From CAZJHX01 sp964545715 (lineage in GTDB: Bacteria; Myxococcota_A; UBA9042; GCA-2863065): 25,354 nucleotides of DNA. Every line of letters begins with the position of its first letter. The first letter of the stretch is position 1. Of the stretch, positions 25,143 to 25,354 are shown piece after piece. The stretch is from the NCBI GenBank assembly GCA_964545715.1, contig CAZJHX010000152.1, positions 1-25,354 of the forward strand. Direction: 5' to 3'. Both the position numbers and the translations under genes were made by a program. Below the pieces are notes generated by a model that searched no databases, had not been told where the DNA came from, and saw nothing but the letters and a program-made list of their open reading frames with translations.

Positions 25143-25354
25143 GTGGAGAACGCTACGTTTCGGTTCTGCCCCGACTGTCACGGGGAGTTTGACACCGGTG
25201 AGTTGTGTCCCGATGACGGCACTGAGCTTCTCACCCTGTCGGACGAGCGCAACCTCTCGGGCCGAGACATCGACGGCCGCTTCCTGGTCGGCGAGCTGGT
25301 CGCGATCGGCGGCATGGGCGTTGTCTACGCCGCGACCCAGACGACGGTCGATCG
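25143..25354 (+). CDS. Zinc-ribbon Ser/Thr protein kinase, 5' part only
   Basis: Partial gene cut by the window edge; 70 full codons are visible. GTG at 25143 is the only start left after an in-frame TAG at 25125-25127; the nearest Shine-Dalgarno-like element is AGGG, 13 bases upstream. The product opens MENATFRFCPDCHGEF, then CPDDGTELL: C9, C12 and C22 with nearby Asp or His suggest a small zinc ribbon, a common N-terminal module on myxobacterial Ser/Thr kinases. It is followed by DGRFLVGELVAIGGMGVVYAA, which begins a Hanks-type kinase glycine loop. The first loop glycine appears replaced by Ala (VAIGGMG for the usual IGxGGMG). It follows the structured palindrome, whose right arm ends 16 bases before the start. 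Catalytic residues lie beyond the window. Confidence 0.75.
   Translation, partial: MENATFRFCPDCHGEFDTGELCPDDGTELLTLSDERNLSGRDIDGRFLVGELVAIGGMGVVYAATQTTVD

Overview
The window is high-GC DNA from what is most likely a myxobacterium-like or Bradymonadales-like bacterium (Myxococcota or related deltaproteobacterial lineage). The evidence is indirect. It includes three eukaryote-like Ser/Thr protein kinases in 25 kb, very long Cys-rich lipoproteins with MopE-type Asp/Cys repeats and RCC1 propellers, and a DUF1501/PSD1-like export operon. No rRNA, tRNA, transposase, phage gene or CRISPR array was seen.

Region 1 (about 184-6143, + strand) is a tight five-gene operon. It encodes a lipoprotein with a propeller-like middle and a C-terminal CxxCH cytochrome-like tail, a secreted DUF1549/DUF1588/DUF1585-like protein with one CxxCH, a small lipoprotein, a Tat-exported DUF1501 protein, and a Ser/Gly-rich protein whose C-terminus carries a DUF6973-like RHxxW / AHE / DxxNNxxGRxIG signature. 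Gene gaps are -1 to 20 bases. The first four products are all built for export, so they probably form one envelope machine of unknown function. The fifth has no signal peptide and may be a cargo or effector-like protein.

Region 2 (6152-11569, - strand) converges on region 1 with an 8-base gap. It is a signalling operon: a 985-aa kinase with a HEAT-like region and a membrane segment, an HD-GYP-like protein whose HD and K catalytic positions are replaced (ADIGN), and a compact 338-aa kinase. The HD-GYP protein and the large kinase appear to share a roughly 100-residue helical/beta module outside their catalytic domains.

Region 3 (11684-24966, + strand) is divergent from region 2. It holds two giant lipoprotein genes that overlap at GTGA. 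The first (2407 aa) has 13 Ig-like repeats, an FN3-like domain and 14 RCC1-type blades (enough for two seven-bladed propellers), with a conserved Cys pair in nearly every repeat. The second (about 2020 aa) has six MopE-type repeats (five of them a perfect-period 66-base tandem), five Cys-rich knots and eight LamG/concanavalin-like jelly-roll modules. Together they look like a co-made, disulfide-stapled surface pair.

Region 4 (24964-25354) has a striking 163-base imperfect palindrome whose left arm includes the stop codon of the second giant gene. It is followed by the 5' end of a zinc-ribbon Ser/Thr kinase cut by the window edge.
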